The position numbers were made by a program, and so were the translations under genes. The notes below the pieces were generated by a model. That model was not told the DNA's origin, made no database searches, and saw only the letters and a program-made list of their open reading frames with translations. From Chromera velia (lineage: Eukaryota; Sar; Chromeraceae), in the NCBI GenBank assembly GCA_018398765.1, contig JAHBMJ010000036.1, positions 1-34,381 on the forward strand: 34,381 nucleotides of DNA. The letters are read 5' to 3'. Below, in pieces: positions 1-9,498 of the stretch. The number at the start of each line of letters is the position of its first letter. The first letter of the stretch is position 1.

Positions 1-370
1 CTGGTTGCACCGCAAGGTACGAGGCTGACCCGCGACGCACACAAGCATACATAAGCCAGACGTTAGGTATGAACCAGGGTGGTTCATAACAGTTTTAGGT
101 AAGCAATTTATTGCTAATGTGCTCCTAGTTTTACAATCTGTTTGCAATATGACTTGAATGTTCACAGACTGCCCTTTGCCATTGGAACACAATGGCTGGC
201 GGATTAAATCACCTCATCAGTTAATTATTTGTCTATATTCATTAAGTATCAAAGATCTGGCCCCCCCATATAATGAAATATAATGATTAATAATGATTAT
301 GGTCCGAGAATGTGGGGGGACTACAAAAAACACCAGTTTTCAAAATATTTTGAAATTATTTGAAATTAAA
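1..370. other. AT-rich gene-free flank
   Basis: I see no coding region, RNA gene or clear repeat here. The sequence is AT-rich with short A and T runs and sits outside the inverted-repeat element that follows. Confidence 0.5.
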
Positions 371-581
371 GGGGACACACAAAAAAAAATTATAAGACGG
401 TGTCTTAAAACCCCCTCCCTTCTCCTGAAGCCTTCAAAAAGCCCCACTTATAAAGCGGCGGTGCGTATGTGGTACGGCAGCGCATGGGTCATAATTGGCG
501 CCGCACAACATCTCAACCCCCCCCCCCTCTCAAGAAATCCCTATAAGACACCGTCTTATAAGAAATATTTTGTATGTCCCC
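371..581. mobile_element. MITE-like inverted-repeat element
   Basis: The left end begins GGGGACACACAAAA and the right end, read on the other strand, begins GGGGACATACAAAA. Both arms then run into a matching stretch of about 16 bases, itself a near palindrome (TAAGAC-GGT-GTCTTA at about 393-407, and its complement at 544-558). The arms are about 40 bases each. The interior is GC-richer with a C run, and no protein is encoded. I see no clear target duplication, so the exact ends and family (hAT-like or other) are unsure. Confidence 0.5.
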
Positions 582-776
582 GAAACAGACTGAGTCAAAA
601 AGTTTCACATGGAATGGATTGATCCTAATCGATCGACTAAAAAGAATGACATGCATACAATGCAACTATAAAAAAAGATTTAATATCATTATCATTAAAA
701 AAAAACCATAAAAACTAGTATCAATTAAAAAAAAAAGAAAAACATGATGCAAAAAAAAAATCCATTATCATCCAGT
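582..776. other. AT-rich spacer with A runs
   Basis: The stretch holds several poly-A runs and ATTA-rich sequence between the small inverted-repeat element and the LTR retrotransposon. No gene is visible. Confidence 0.4.
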
Positions 777-781
777 ATCGA
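777..781. repeat. Target site duplication, left copy (ATCGA)
   Basis: ATCGA directly precedes the left LTR. The same five bases directly follow the right LTR at 7502-7506. A 5-bp duplication is the usual size for Ty3/gypsy integration. Confidence 0.95.
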
Positions 782-1194
782 TGTTAGGCCTCAGAGACGA
801 GCAGCCGGGGTGGCGCTCTGGGCCAAAGGGACGCGAGGAGTGCGGTCCCAGAGGACCAAAGTGATTGACGCACGCCGCACACGCGAGTCATGCAACACTT
901 TCCAAACAACACTTGATTGCGTTGCACGGAATTGAACAAACAGACTGTCTTGCAATAAATGAAAAGAAGTCATAGAGAAATGATGATACAGAGTCTCCTT
1001 TGGTATTGGACATGCGCAATACAGAGCGTCCGAATTAAATCTAAATAAACGTGGTTGAAAGATCCAGAACACCATGTGTCACAGTCTCTATGCAATGTCC
1101 AAACAAACTGGAAGAACGACCCGAACCAAGGATGCATAGACTTTGCACGTAAGTTGATAGTCGGCATGCTGCCGTCACGCTAGCCATACCAACA
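782..1194 (+). repeat. 5' long terminal repeat
   Basis: It begins TGTT and ends AACA, the TG...CA ends expected for LTRs. Its partner at 7089-7501 has the same length and about 97% identity; 12 of the 13 differences are transitions. An AATAAA motif at 954-959 could be the polyadenylation signal of the R region. Open frames inside it are not genes. Confidence 0.96.
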
Positions 1195-1198
1195 AAAG

Positions 1199-1213
1199 TG
1201 GTAGCAGAGCACG
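1199..1213 (+). promoter_or_regulatory. Primer binding site, initiator methionine tRNA
   Basis: Four bases after the LTR lies TGGTAGCAGAGCACG. Its first eleven bases are complementary to the 3' end of eukaryotic initiator tRNA-Met (CUCUGCUACCA), the commonest primer of Ty3/gypsy elements. The match is from knowledge of that tRNA family; the host's own tRNA is not in this window. Confidence 0.85.
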
Positions 1214-1359
1214 TTCTTTTTTACGGCCTCTGTTTCTCTTTCGTTGCAGCCATCTCTGGGACCACACGATCGGGAAGGGCTTACCTCAACCCTTCCTTGC
1301 CAGCCAACCAGGCAGTCAATCAGTGGTTCCAGGAGCTCTTCGAGGAAGACGAAGAGGAG

Positions 1360-2541
1360 ATGGCAGACGACCAGCAGCTGCAGCAGCAAATTGCCAACCT
1401 GCAGCAGCAGCTGGCACAGCCGCAGGCAGATCTGGCACAGGCACAGGCAGACCTTCAGACGGCACAACAGGAAGCCCAGCAACAGGCCCAGCAACAAGCC
1501 CAACAGCAACAAGCCCAACTACAAGCCCAACAACAAGCCCAACAGCCCGTCCAGCAACAGCAGCAGCAAAATCCCGACGATGTCGACCTCTTTAAACTCA
1601 AGTCTCTTGACATTCGCACAATTATGAAGGAATTTGACCCAGACAAAGACTGTCTGGTCGAGTGGTGGGAGATGTTTGAGGCAAAGGCTTCGAAGGCAAA
1701 CCTGACAGACGCAGAGTGGTGGATGCTCGTGGAGAAGCATCTCATCAAGCCCATCACGCGGGAGTGGTTGGCCCAGGAGAGCAAGAAACGCTTAACCTTC
1801 CAACAACTCAAGGATGCCTTCTTGCTTCGGTGGACCCCAACAGAGACCGAAAAGAACCAGGCAGTGTACGAGCTTTCTATGCTCAAACTGACCCCTGGTG
1901 ATGACTTCAAAACGCACAAAGAGGCATTCGAGAAACTCATGCGAATCTCTCAACCTGGACATCCGCACCAAACCCGAGTCATGCCCTTCCTGGGCACCCT
2001 GTACCCGTCTCTCTCCTTGGATTTGACCAGGGAGCCCACTGTGTACAACGACTACCACCAGCTCGTCGCTCGAGTTTGTTTTCTGCACTCACAGCAGAAG
2101 GGTAAGGCACAAGTCGCAGCTACAGACGCGAATCGAAATCCGAAGGGCAAGCAGAAGCAGGAGCAGCCAAAGAGTGACCGATTCGACAAACTGGAGGCCC
2201 AAATTGCCGCACTCACCTAATCTCTCGCACAGGCCGCCCTGACTCAGTATGGGCAGGCAGGCAGCAACTTTCGGGGTGGGTTCAATCGGGGTCGAGGGGG
2301 CTGGGCAGGGGGGGGCAGAGGAGGATTTGGAGGAGGCCGAGGGCAACCAGCGCCCTCGAACTTTCCTTCCTATCCGTCCCATCCCTCAACCGGGTTCTTC
2401 TCTGAAACCCTCCTCCCAGGGAGCAATACTCTCGGGCATCCAAACTATATCGGCTGCCGGAATTGTGGGTCTAAGGCCCACCGTGTCAAGCAGTGCCCTC
2501 TTCCTCCAAAGCCGGGAAATAGGGGGGGAGGTCGGGTCTAG
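1360..2541 (+). pseudogene. gag: gag: capsid domain and CCHC zinc knuckle, with an internal stop
   Basis: This is the structural polyprotein that forms the retrotransposon particle. The frame is open from the LTR edge, but the first ATG is at 1360, opening MADDQQLQ. Residues 1 to about 70 are glutamine- and alanine-rich and look like a coiled coil. A retrotransposon gag (capsid) domain follows, with the WWEMFEAKA and EWLAQ stretches. A TAA at 2218 interrupts the frame. After it the same frame continues with a Gly/Arg-rich stretch and a perfect C-X2-C-X4-H-X4-C knuckle at 2455-2496, then TAG at 2539. The stop therefore removes the nucleic-acid-binding end. Either it is a mutation or this copy makes a capsid-only product; a mutation is likelier because pol is also broken. 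Confidence 0.88.
2523..2529 (+). promoter_or_regulatory. Candidate -1 ribosomal frameshift heptamer GGGGGGA
   Basis: The gag and pol frames overlap only at 2523-2541. Pol is in the -1 frame relative to gag, and its upstream stop is TAG at 2520. The overlap starts with G-GGG-GGA, which fits the X-XXY-YYZ rule for a -1 slip in the gag reading frame. Function is inferred; I did not identify a downstream pseudoknot. Confidence 0.5.
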
Positions 2542-5354
2542 AGGCGGGCCTGATCTCCCATCATGCGGTCTATAGAGACTTGCCTCCTCTCGTTCCCGCC
2601 GTGTGTGCAAGAGAGGAGGACCCCATATGCATGTCTGCCGGTCACCCTCATAGGGAGGAGGAGAGTCGCCCTACTGTCTCGGCGCAAGTTACGTCTGTTG
2701 AGGTGAAACCACGTCCGTGGGTGAGTGTTTTGCTTTTTGGAAAGCCCGCGTCTGCATTGCTTGATTCAGGTTCCCAAGTTACTTTCGTTGATGTGGGGTA
2801 CCTCGCTGCGGCCGATGTGGAAATGAAATCCCCGAGTATGGGGTTGGTTACTTTGGGCAATAATTCAGTGCCGTATGTTGGGGAGACAATTGCTGAGATT
2901 GCACATCCCTCAGATCCCGGGAAAACGTTTGAGTACCCGGTGTTGGTGGCTGAGGGTTCTGGGTATGACATTGTGTTGGGCATGGATTTCTTGAGGTGGC
3001 ATCCAGAGGTGAGGTATGCATTTGAAAAAGACAGGTTGCAGGTGGGAGACCTGCCAGAGTTCGGTGTGTGGTATGATGATGGGGTGGAGCCAACAAAGGT
3101 GTGTGCGGTAAAGAAAACAAGGGTTCCTACGTGGTATCGCAGTCTCCTGCAGGTGCGAATCGATGCACCAGATGGAGCAGATGTCCTCATCCGAAAAGGG
3201 TTTCCCCGTTTCCTTCCGGGTCTTGCGGTGCCTGCACAGCTGGCGACTGTCCGTGCAGATGTGGCTGTGATCAAGGTTACGAACGTCTCCTGTTCAAAAT
3301 TGACGGTGGGACCAAAAGTGACCTTGACACACGCTGAGCCCTCAACCCACATAGCTGCAGTCAGTGCCGTTTCGGCGTCTCTCACTCAGTCCAAGCCGGT
3401 CCCTTTCCCTTTGTCTCCTCCCTATCCTCAGCCTTCTGCTCAGGTGGGAGGTGCCCGTGCATCCGTCCCTCCTGACCTAGGGGGAAAGTCAACGTCCAAA
3501 GAGGGAGTGAAGGGAGGGAGGGAGCAAACGGACCTGCCTCCTGTCGATTTGAGTGCCGTGTCAGAGGAGTGGAAACCGCAGTATTTGGAGTTGTTAAAGG
3601 AATTTTCGGATATTTGGAGTAGAGAGAGATTCGATGTGGGAACGTTGACGCTTCAGGGGAAGCCCTATTACGCAAAAATTCTAACAAACACAGACACACC
3701 GGTCCGATGGAGCCAGGACCGCGTGCCCTATCACCGCAGAGACGAAGTCAAGAAGGAGCTTGACGCAATACAGGAAGGGGGAATCATCAAGCCTTCACAG
3801 TTACCGTGGGCAGCACCTGTTGTCCTTGTGAAGAAGCCTGATGGGTCCATCCGCTTTTGCCTTGACTTCAGACGTCTGAATGAAGTCACCAAGCGGGACC
3901 TTTTCCCCCTCCCTCGCATTCAGGAGACCCTCGACCGTTTGGCCGGTTTCTCTGTGTTTTCCGCCTTGGATTACATATCCGGCTATCATCAGATCCTTCT
4001 GGACCCAGATGATGCAGAGAAGACCGCATTCATCACCCCCTTCGGACTCTTTGAGTTCGTTAGAATGCCGTTTGGTCTTGTGAATGCCCCTGCGATCTTT
4101 CAGCAGGCAATGTCGATAGTCCTTGCAGCCCTCCCGAGAGACATAGCGCTCGTCTACGTTGACGACGTGATTGTTTTCTCTTGAGGGCATCAGCAGCATC
4201 TGCAGGACTTGAGGGAGGTTTTCCTTCTCGTTCGAATTGCAGGTCTCAAGTTGCGGTTGGAGAAGGCACAAATTGGAAAGGTGGAGGTTGAGTATCTTGG
4301 GCATACCGTCTCTGCTCGAGGTGTGCGTCCAAGTAAGAAAAACACCGAGAAGGTCAAGAATTGGCCGACCCCAACTGACCGTGCACGTCTGCGCACGTTT
4401 GTCTTCCTGTGCAATTATTACCGCTCTTTTGTCTCTGGGTTCGCACGGATAGCTCACGCTCTCAATGAGCTTCTCCGGCCTTTTGACGAGAAGGGATAGC
4501 TGCGCCCCTTTGTCTGGACAGCAGAAGCCGATGCAGCCTTCCAAGAGCTGCGTCGTCGTCTCACTGAGCCCCCCGTTCTGTGCTTTCCCAACATGCACAC
4601 TCCCTTCATTGTGAAGCCCGACGCATGTGATGTGTCGATTGGGGGAGTGCTCGTGCAAATCAAAGACGGGAAAGAGTGGGTGGTTGCGTATGCGAGCAGA
4701 AGGCTGCAGGGTGCTGAGTTGAATTATGGAATGCCAGAGAAAGAGGCGTTAGCTAGGTTGTTTTGTTGCAGACAGTGGAGGCATTATTTGCTTGGCAGCT
4801 CCGTCTTTCTCCGTGTGATTCAGACAGATCACAAGCCGAATCTGGCTATGGAGAAGAATAAGCTTGCCAACAAGCGGGTAGAGAAATGGGCATTAGAGTT
4901 GCAGGAGTATGGGCTGCAGTTTTCGTACAAAGAGGGAAAGAGCCATACGGATGCAGATGCGGTGTCGAGGATGCCCATGCCGGCTGAACACTCAGTCGAC
5001 ACAGGGGCCCCGTAACGGTTCTGTCGACACTGCTCTCATTCGGTCGACGGAAGCAGCGCGGAGAGGCCGAGCTTTGAGGCCGCGATTGCTGGGGCGACAG
5101 GGAATGCCCTCCCCATGCAAGCGGCTCTCTCCTTTCTTGAAAAAGTCCATTCCTCTGTTCCCTCTGACCCTGCTGTGCGAAACGTGTATGAGTATCTGAA
5201 AACGGGCACTCTGCCCACCGAAGGAAATCGAATGAAAACAGTGATGGCGCAGGAGAGTCTCTTTGAATTGCGGGATGGGTTGCTGTACCGTTATGTGAGA
5301 GAGACGGAACAGCTGTATGTGCCCGCACACCTGAGAGAGACTGTCATGGTGATG

Positions 5355-6305
5355 CACCATGACCATCCGATGGGAGGCCACATTGCAGGCAGACGTTTGG
5401 CAGAGAGGTTATTAAGAGAATTCTGGTGGCCAGGTCTTCGGAAAGATGTGGGGGAATGAGTAGAGAAGTGTCGTCCGTGCCAAGAGAGGAGAGCAGCAGC
5501 ACCGCAGAGAACCCCTCATACGCTCCTCGTCCCGACCCGCCCTTTTCAGGTGGTTGGGATCGATGTGAAGGGACCTCTCCCGCTGACAAAACGAGGGAAC
5601 CGATTCGTTCTCGTGGTGACGTATGCACTCACCTAATGGCCCGAGACATTTGCCCTCCCCGAAGTGCCTGGATGGATGATGGCGAAAATTCTCTTCAAGG
5701 AGATCATTTGCCGCTACGGGTTCATCGAGGTGTTGGTGTCCGATCGTGGCACGAACTTCCTCAGTGAAATCGTAAGGGAGCTCCTTGCTCTCATGCGTTC
5801 CCGACACCACACCACCACCAGATACCATCCACAGACGAACGGGATCCCAGAACGCTTCAACCGTTCCTGGGCAGAAGGGGTAAGGAAGCAGTTAGATGAT
5901 GAGAAGGGGGATTGGGATCTGTACCTTCAGCCCTTCAATGCTGCCTACCGCACGGCCCCCCATTCCGAAACAGGGCTGTCTCCATTTAAGCTTCTCTTCG
6001 CACACATACCGCAGTCTGTGCTGAGAGTTCAACCAATCGCAGAAGGAGCCAGAGCACCCCCTGTCTGCTATAATGAGTACTATGGATTCATTCGGCAGAA
6101 GCGAGTGAAAAAGATTGACAGAGCGGTCAACCGAGCAGAGAGGGAGCGACAGGCAAGAGAGAGACGAAATCCCCCGCGCATGACTCGAAGGTTTCAAGTG
6201 GGAGATCGCGTTCTCCTCCGTCGTCCTGTCCCTCAGCTCGGCTTCCCTGCTTTCGGTACGAAGGCAGATGGACCTTTTGTCGTGGTCGGCACACCATGCA
6301 ACTGA
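5355..6305 (+). pseudogene. Integrase region of pol
   Basis: This part of pol joins element DNA to the genome. The HHCC zinc finger has histidines at 5355 and 5379 and cysteines at 5469 and 5478. The catalytic triad is Asp at 5562, Asp at 5742 (SDRGTNF) and Glu at 5850 (IPERFNR), with the canonical 35 residues between the second Asp and the Glu. A GPF motif near 6270-6278 marks the GPY/F module typical of gypsy integrases. Stops at 5457 and 5634 fall between zinc finger and core and inside the core; 6303 falls just after GPF. Confidence 0.9.
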
Positions 6306-6399
6306 CCGCATGTCGCTGTGATTCGACCGATTGGAGGAAAGAAAAGGGAAGTTGTGAGTGAGGACCGATTGCAGTTGTGGGAAGAAGGAAAGAAGGATG

Positions 6400-6845
6400 G
6401 AGATGGACATGAAGGGGGAGGGGAAGAGATCCCCACAAGTCCGCGAGCAGCGTCTCGTGAGAGAGAGGATGATGGAGAGGCAGAGGAAGACTCTGCAGAA
6501 GACAAAGGAGAGAGAGAAGAGAAGCCTATCCCCCGCTTGGGCGGTCGCCTCGCCACATTCAGGATAGGGGATAATCCTGAGATGGATGAGCTTTTCGACG
6601 AGCTCGGACTGGGAGATGAGTTGGAGGTTCGTCCAGAGGAAAGGCAGAGAGAGAGGGGAAGACGGAAAGCGCCTCAGCCAGTATGGATTCTGGCTGGACG
6701 GCCCTCAGAGGAAGGAGAGGAGGAGTATCGAGTCTCCTTCGATGATGGGACTTTTGCATGGATGAAGGAGAGTGAGGTGGATACACCAGAGTTGGTCGGT
6801 GCATATGAAAGAGCGAAAGAAAAATTTTTCTGGCAGGTCCAATGA
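6400..6845 (+). other. Acidic linker and chromodomain-like C-terminus of pol
   Basis: After the GPF module comes a strongly charged Glu/Arg/Asp-rich linker (about 6400-6670). It is followed at about 6678-6842 by a compact segment with EEYRVSFDDGTFAWMKESEVD and then TPELVGAYERA. The order of a strand ending in F, an acidic turn, W plus an acidic residue, and a helix of the form PELV..YE resembles a divergent chromodomain. A Tudor-like fold is an alternative. If real, it would guide integration to particular chromatin. Confidence 0.5.
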
Positions 6846-7073
6846 ATGTCTCACAGTGATTGCTGTCTTTGTCTTTCTGAGTGGTTGAGTGAGGCAAACC
6901 CTCTTTCCCTTCTTGCTCGAATGTGTGAAAGGATGGACGTATCCGAAGCCTCTGTGAATGAAAGGAAACGACCTCGTCGGGGTACGGGCAGCCCCCAGGA
7001 GTTCGAGTGGTATGTGACATGTTGACGTGTCTCTGCTTTGTCCTTTGCATGATCTGCTCGGGACGAGCAGACT

Positions 7074-7084
7074 GGAGGGGGGGG
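7074..7084 (+). promoter_or_regulatory. Polypurine tract
   Basis: GGAGGGGGGGG ends four bases before the 3' LTR. This is the expected primer site for plus-strand DNA synthesis. The short TGGT spacer before the LTR is slightly unusual. Confidence 0.75.
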
Positions 7085-7088
7085 TGGT

Positions 7089-7501
7089 TGTTAGGCCTCA
7101 GAGACGAGCGGCCGGGGTGGCGCTCTGGACCAAAGGGACGCGAGGAGTGTGGTCCCGGAGGACCAAAGTGATTGACGCATGCCGCATACGCGAGTCATGC
7201 AACACTTTCCAAACAACACTTGATTGCGTTGCACGGAATTGAACAAACACACTGTCTTGCAATAAATGAAAAGAAGTCATAGAGAAATGATGATACAGAG
7301 TCTCTTTTGGTATTGGACATGCGCAATACAGAGCGTCCGAATTAAATCTAAATAAACGTGGTTGAAAGATCCAGAGCACCATGTATCACAGTCTCTATGC
7401 AATGTCCAAACAAACTGGAAGAACGACCCAAACCAAGGATGCACAGACTTTGCACGTAAGTTGATAGTCGGTATGCTGCCGTCACGCTAGCCATACCAAC
7501 A
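7089..7501 (+). repeat. 3' long terminal repeat
   Basis: It is the partner of the 5' LTR with the same ends and length. It has an AATAAA at the position equivalent to 954 in the left copy. It is followed at once by the ATCGA target duplication. Confidence 0.96.
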
Positions 7502-7506
7502 ATCGA
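7502..7506. repeat. Target site duplication, right copy (ATCGA)
   Basis: It is identical to 777-781, which confirms that the two LTRs belong to one insertion that has not recombined with another copy. Confidence 0.95.
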
Positions 7507-8020
7507 CATGCCCTTTTCTTTCTCATGGTGACCCGGTTTTATGTAAGCATCTAGCTAGATGGATTAGCTACATCTAGCTAGATATCCAGCTGTACCGCAC
7601 TTTCACGCTCTTGCATTCTCGCGCTCCCTCCCGGCCGACCGGGTCGGACCGAAGCATCACGAGCCGGATTATTTTTGGTGTCTGCATGCGTTTTCTGGGG
7701 GGGGGATTTTTTTGGGGGGGGGGCCGGGAAACAAATTTTGTGTAGGGGAATGTATAGGGGATACATGGGGGATACATGGGGATACGTATGTATACGCAAT
7801 ATACGTACGCATGAATTGTCCTACATGATCCTACGCACTCGATCAATCTCGATCATGCATCGTGAAGTATGGTGAAGTTCACAAAGTGCTGGTGAGTCGA
7901 TCAGTGCGTGTCTAATTCTCCTCGATTCTTCTTCGTCTGCCCTCAGAATTCACTCACTCCCTTACGTCTCTTCAACTCTCAAACACCTTGAAAACTCCGA
8001 ACAACACCATCAGAGACGAG
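7507..8020 (+). promoter_or_regulatory. Spacer and presumed promoter of the cysteine-rich gene
   Basis: No gene is visible. Notable elements are two copies of the palindrome ATCTAGCTAGAT (near 7549 and 7572), a pair of G runs separated by a T run (7696-7723), and short repeats of GGGATACATG near 7755-7785. No TATA box could be called with confidence. The pyrimidine-rich stretch before 8021 may be the 5' leader. Confidence 0.35.
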
Positions 8021-8713
8021 ATGTTGTTTGGGCGACTGTGCATTCTCGCAGCTCTGGTTGACGTCGTGTCGGCAGCTGCCGACGCCGGCGACCTCTTCAA
8101 AGATCTCTCAAAGCTTGGGGACAAGTTCAACCTTGACTTCTCGAAACTCTTTGACAAGGAAGAGAAGGCACCCTCTGTTGGAAAGAAGGGCGAGAAAAGC
8201 GAGTTCTGTTCCGACTTTAACGTGGCTTCCTGCCCTGAGGGAGACATTCTGTCCCCTTACGCACTCTACATCCCCTGTGGGAAAGAGTGCACGGCCGAGA
8301 AGTGCTGCAAACCCACTTGTGCCAGCTACTTCGAGGAGAACGGCTCCTGCCAGTTGATTTACAACACAACAGCGACGGAGGTTGGGGTTGACCTTGACAC
8401 CACGGGCCAGGATGAGAACACTTTCGTCTCGGTGCCCATGCCAGAGACTGTTGTATGTCCTGCCGGGGGTTGCATTTTTGGTACGTGCTGCAGGGCGACA
8501 TGTACCACGTGGGAAAATGAAGACTTTTACGGAGCTGGTACGGCTTTTTCTTTTGACGGGAGTGAAACCGAATGCCTCGGTACCGACGGGCGGAAGTGCA
8601 ACCCTGAATTCATCACGTGCGCAAATCCTCCCGTGCTTCCGGTCGACACGACCCTGGTGACTCCGTGCACGGCTGACGAATGCTGCTGTAATGGTCAGGT
8701 GGGGCCCTCGTGA
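8021..8713 (+). CDS. Secreted cysteine-rich protein, function unknown
   Basis: The 230-residue product starts at the ATG at 8021, directly giving a signal peptide (MLFGRLCILAALVDVVSA, likely cut before AADAGD). A charged, lysine-rich stretch follows (to about residue 65). Then come two cysteine modules with a shared CC-x-x-TC core (EKCCKPTC and GTCCRATC) and a third, shortened one (DECCCNG). YNTTATE carries an N-glycosylation site. A CAG|GTGGGG at 8696-8701 looks like a splice donor, so the last five residues may be intron and the gene may continue; I found no convincing next exon. I do not recognise a family. It is probably extracellular or on the surface. Confidence 0.65.
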   Translation: MLFGRLCILAALVDVVSAAADAGDLFKDLSKLGDKFNLDFSKLFDKEEKAPSVGKKGEKSEFCSDFNVASCPEGDILSPYALYIPCGKECTAEKCCKPTCASYFEENGSCQLIYNTTATEVGVDLDTTGQDENTFVSVPMPETVVCPAGGCIFGTCCRATCTTWENEDFYGAGTAFSFDGSETECLGTDGRKCNPEFITCANPPVLPVDTTLVTPCTADECCCNGQVGPS

Positions 8714-8934
8714 GTCTGAGTCTCCCTCCCAAAGGCTCTGCTCGCCAGGCGCCGGCCTCGCATAGAGGCTTGTCGACCGATGATGAGAAATTCGCTTTTG
8801 TTTTTTACTTTCTTTTCTTTGAATGGATAAGATCTACTCGTTTTGCTTTTCAAATCCACTTGTTTTCCAGCTGCAACACACAAAGAGACATCTAACCACC
8901 TCTCTGCACCCACTCCACTCCTCACACGCATGCA

Positions 8935-8940
8935 AATAAA
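8935..8940 (+). terminator. Possible polyadenylation signal AATAAA
   Basis: AATAAA lies about 220 bases after the stop at 8711, a reasonable 3' UTR distance for the cysteine-rich gene. Only the motif supports it. Confidence 0.3.
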
Positions 8941-9498
8941 AAGGATGAGGGGGGCGGTGTGAGAAAAGGAAAGAGGGTGGGTACCAGGACGGAGGGAAGA
9001 AGGGAGGAAAGAGCGGAAGTGCAGGTCGTGCAGGGCCTCAGGGAGAAGCGAAGATCAATTAAGGCATGCGAGGAGGGAAGGGAGGAGGGAATCTGTATGT
9101 ATCTGTATGGACATGGCGGGTGCGATGCACATAGAGCCAACAAGTCACAAACAAAGGAGAGAGACACGGAAATACTCTCCAACGCTCCGCCCCCCTGCAC
9201 CCACACCTCCAGATTGTTGACCTCCTTGCGCAAAATGACTCGGAAGAGTAGAACCGTACACTGGACTGTACAAGAAATGGAGGGTAGAACAAATTGACTT
9301 TATTCTCTAAAATGAAGCCAAATCTACCGTCGCATCCTTGTTGTTCGAGCGCTCCCCCATCTTTTCCCGGCCCTTCTACTTAACAGTGCCAAACATTCAT
9401 GCCCTTTTGCCAGACACATCTTAATTCGAACGGGATTAAATGGGATCGACCAGCTGAATCATGAGCAATTAATGATTAGCATTAATTGTTGAAATCTA
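8941..9498. other. Intergenic, purine-rich then AT-rich
   Basis: The first 150 bases are GA-rich. Further on, 9466-9488 forms a perfect 9-bp hairpin (CAATTAATG, 5-base loop, CATTAATTG). Open frames here have no recognisable features and no gene is called. Confidence 0.4.

Larger units (their letters stand above)
2523..6845 (+). pseudogene. pol: pol: protease, RT, RNase H, integrase, chromo-like tail; six internal stops
   Basis: One frame of about 1,440 codons runs to TGA at 6843 with in-frame stops at 4182 (TGA), 4497 (TAG), 5013 (TAA), 5457 (TGA), 5634 (TAA) and 6303 (TGA), and with no indel that shifts frame. The aspartic protease has a DSG active site at 2763 and an ILG-like VLGMDF. RT shows the LPWAAPVVLVKK, DFRRLNE, MPFGLVNAP and YVDD (4155-4166) motifs; YVDD replaces the commoner YLDD. 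RNase H has its first aspartate at 4620 and TDHKPN. Integrase follows. All catalytic acids I looked for are present, so decay is by stop codons rather than loss of active sites. Pol should be made as a Gag-Pol fusion by frameshifting. Confidence 0.93.
782..7501 (+). mobile_element. Complete Ty3/gypsy-type LTR retrotransposon, coding regions decayed
   Basis: The element is 6,720 bp with two 413-bp LTRs, matching ATCGA duplications, a tRNA primer site at 1199, a polypurine tract at 7074, gag, and pol in the order protease, RT, RNase H, integrase. Integrase placed after RT/RNase H defines the Ty3/gypsy group. The C-terminal chromodomain-like tail suggests a chromovirus-type lineage. The LTRs differ at 13 of 413 positions by my count, so insertion is not very recent. 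Seven internal stop codons make this copy unlikely to be autonomous. It lies in a gene-poor spacer and disrupts no visible gene. Confidence 0.95.

Noticed and set aside
293-622. A 109-residue frame in the left flank
   Set aside because: It runs through the inverted-repeat element and has no protein-like features.
2648-3385. A 245-residue minus-strand frame opposite pol
   Set aside because: It mirrors the protease part of pol, where catalytic motifs are on the plus strand.
3801-4658. A 285-residue minus-strand frame opposite RT
   Set aside because: It is a shadow of the RT coding frame with no recognisable motif.
777-7506. Reassigned stop codons as an explanation for the interrupted pol
   Set aside because: TAA, TAG and TGA all occur internally, and host exons end normally at TGA, so mutation is simpler.
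7675-7875. Frames through the G-run region before the cysteine-rich gene
   Set aside because: They are low-complexity translations of G and T runs.
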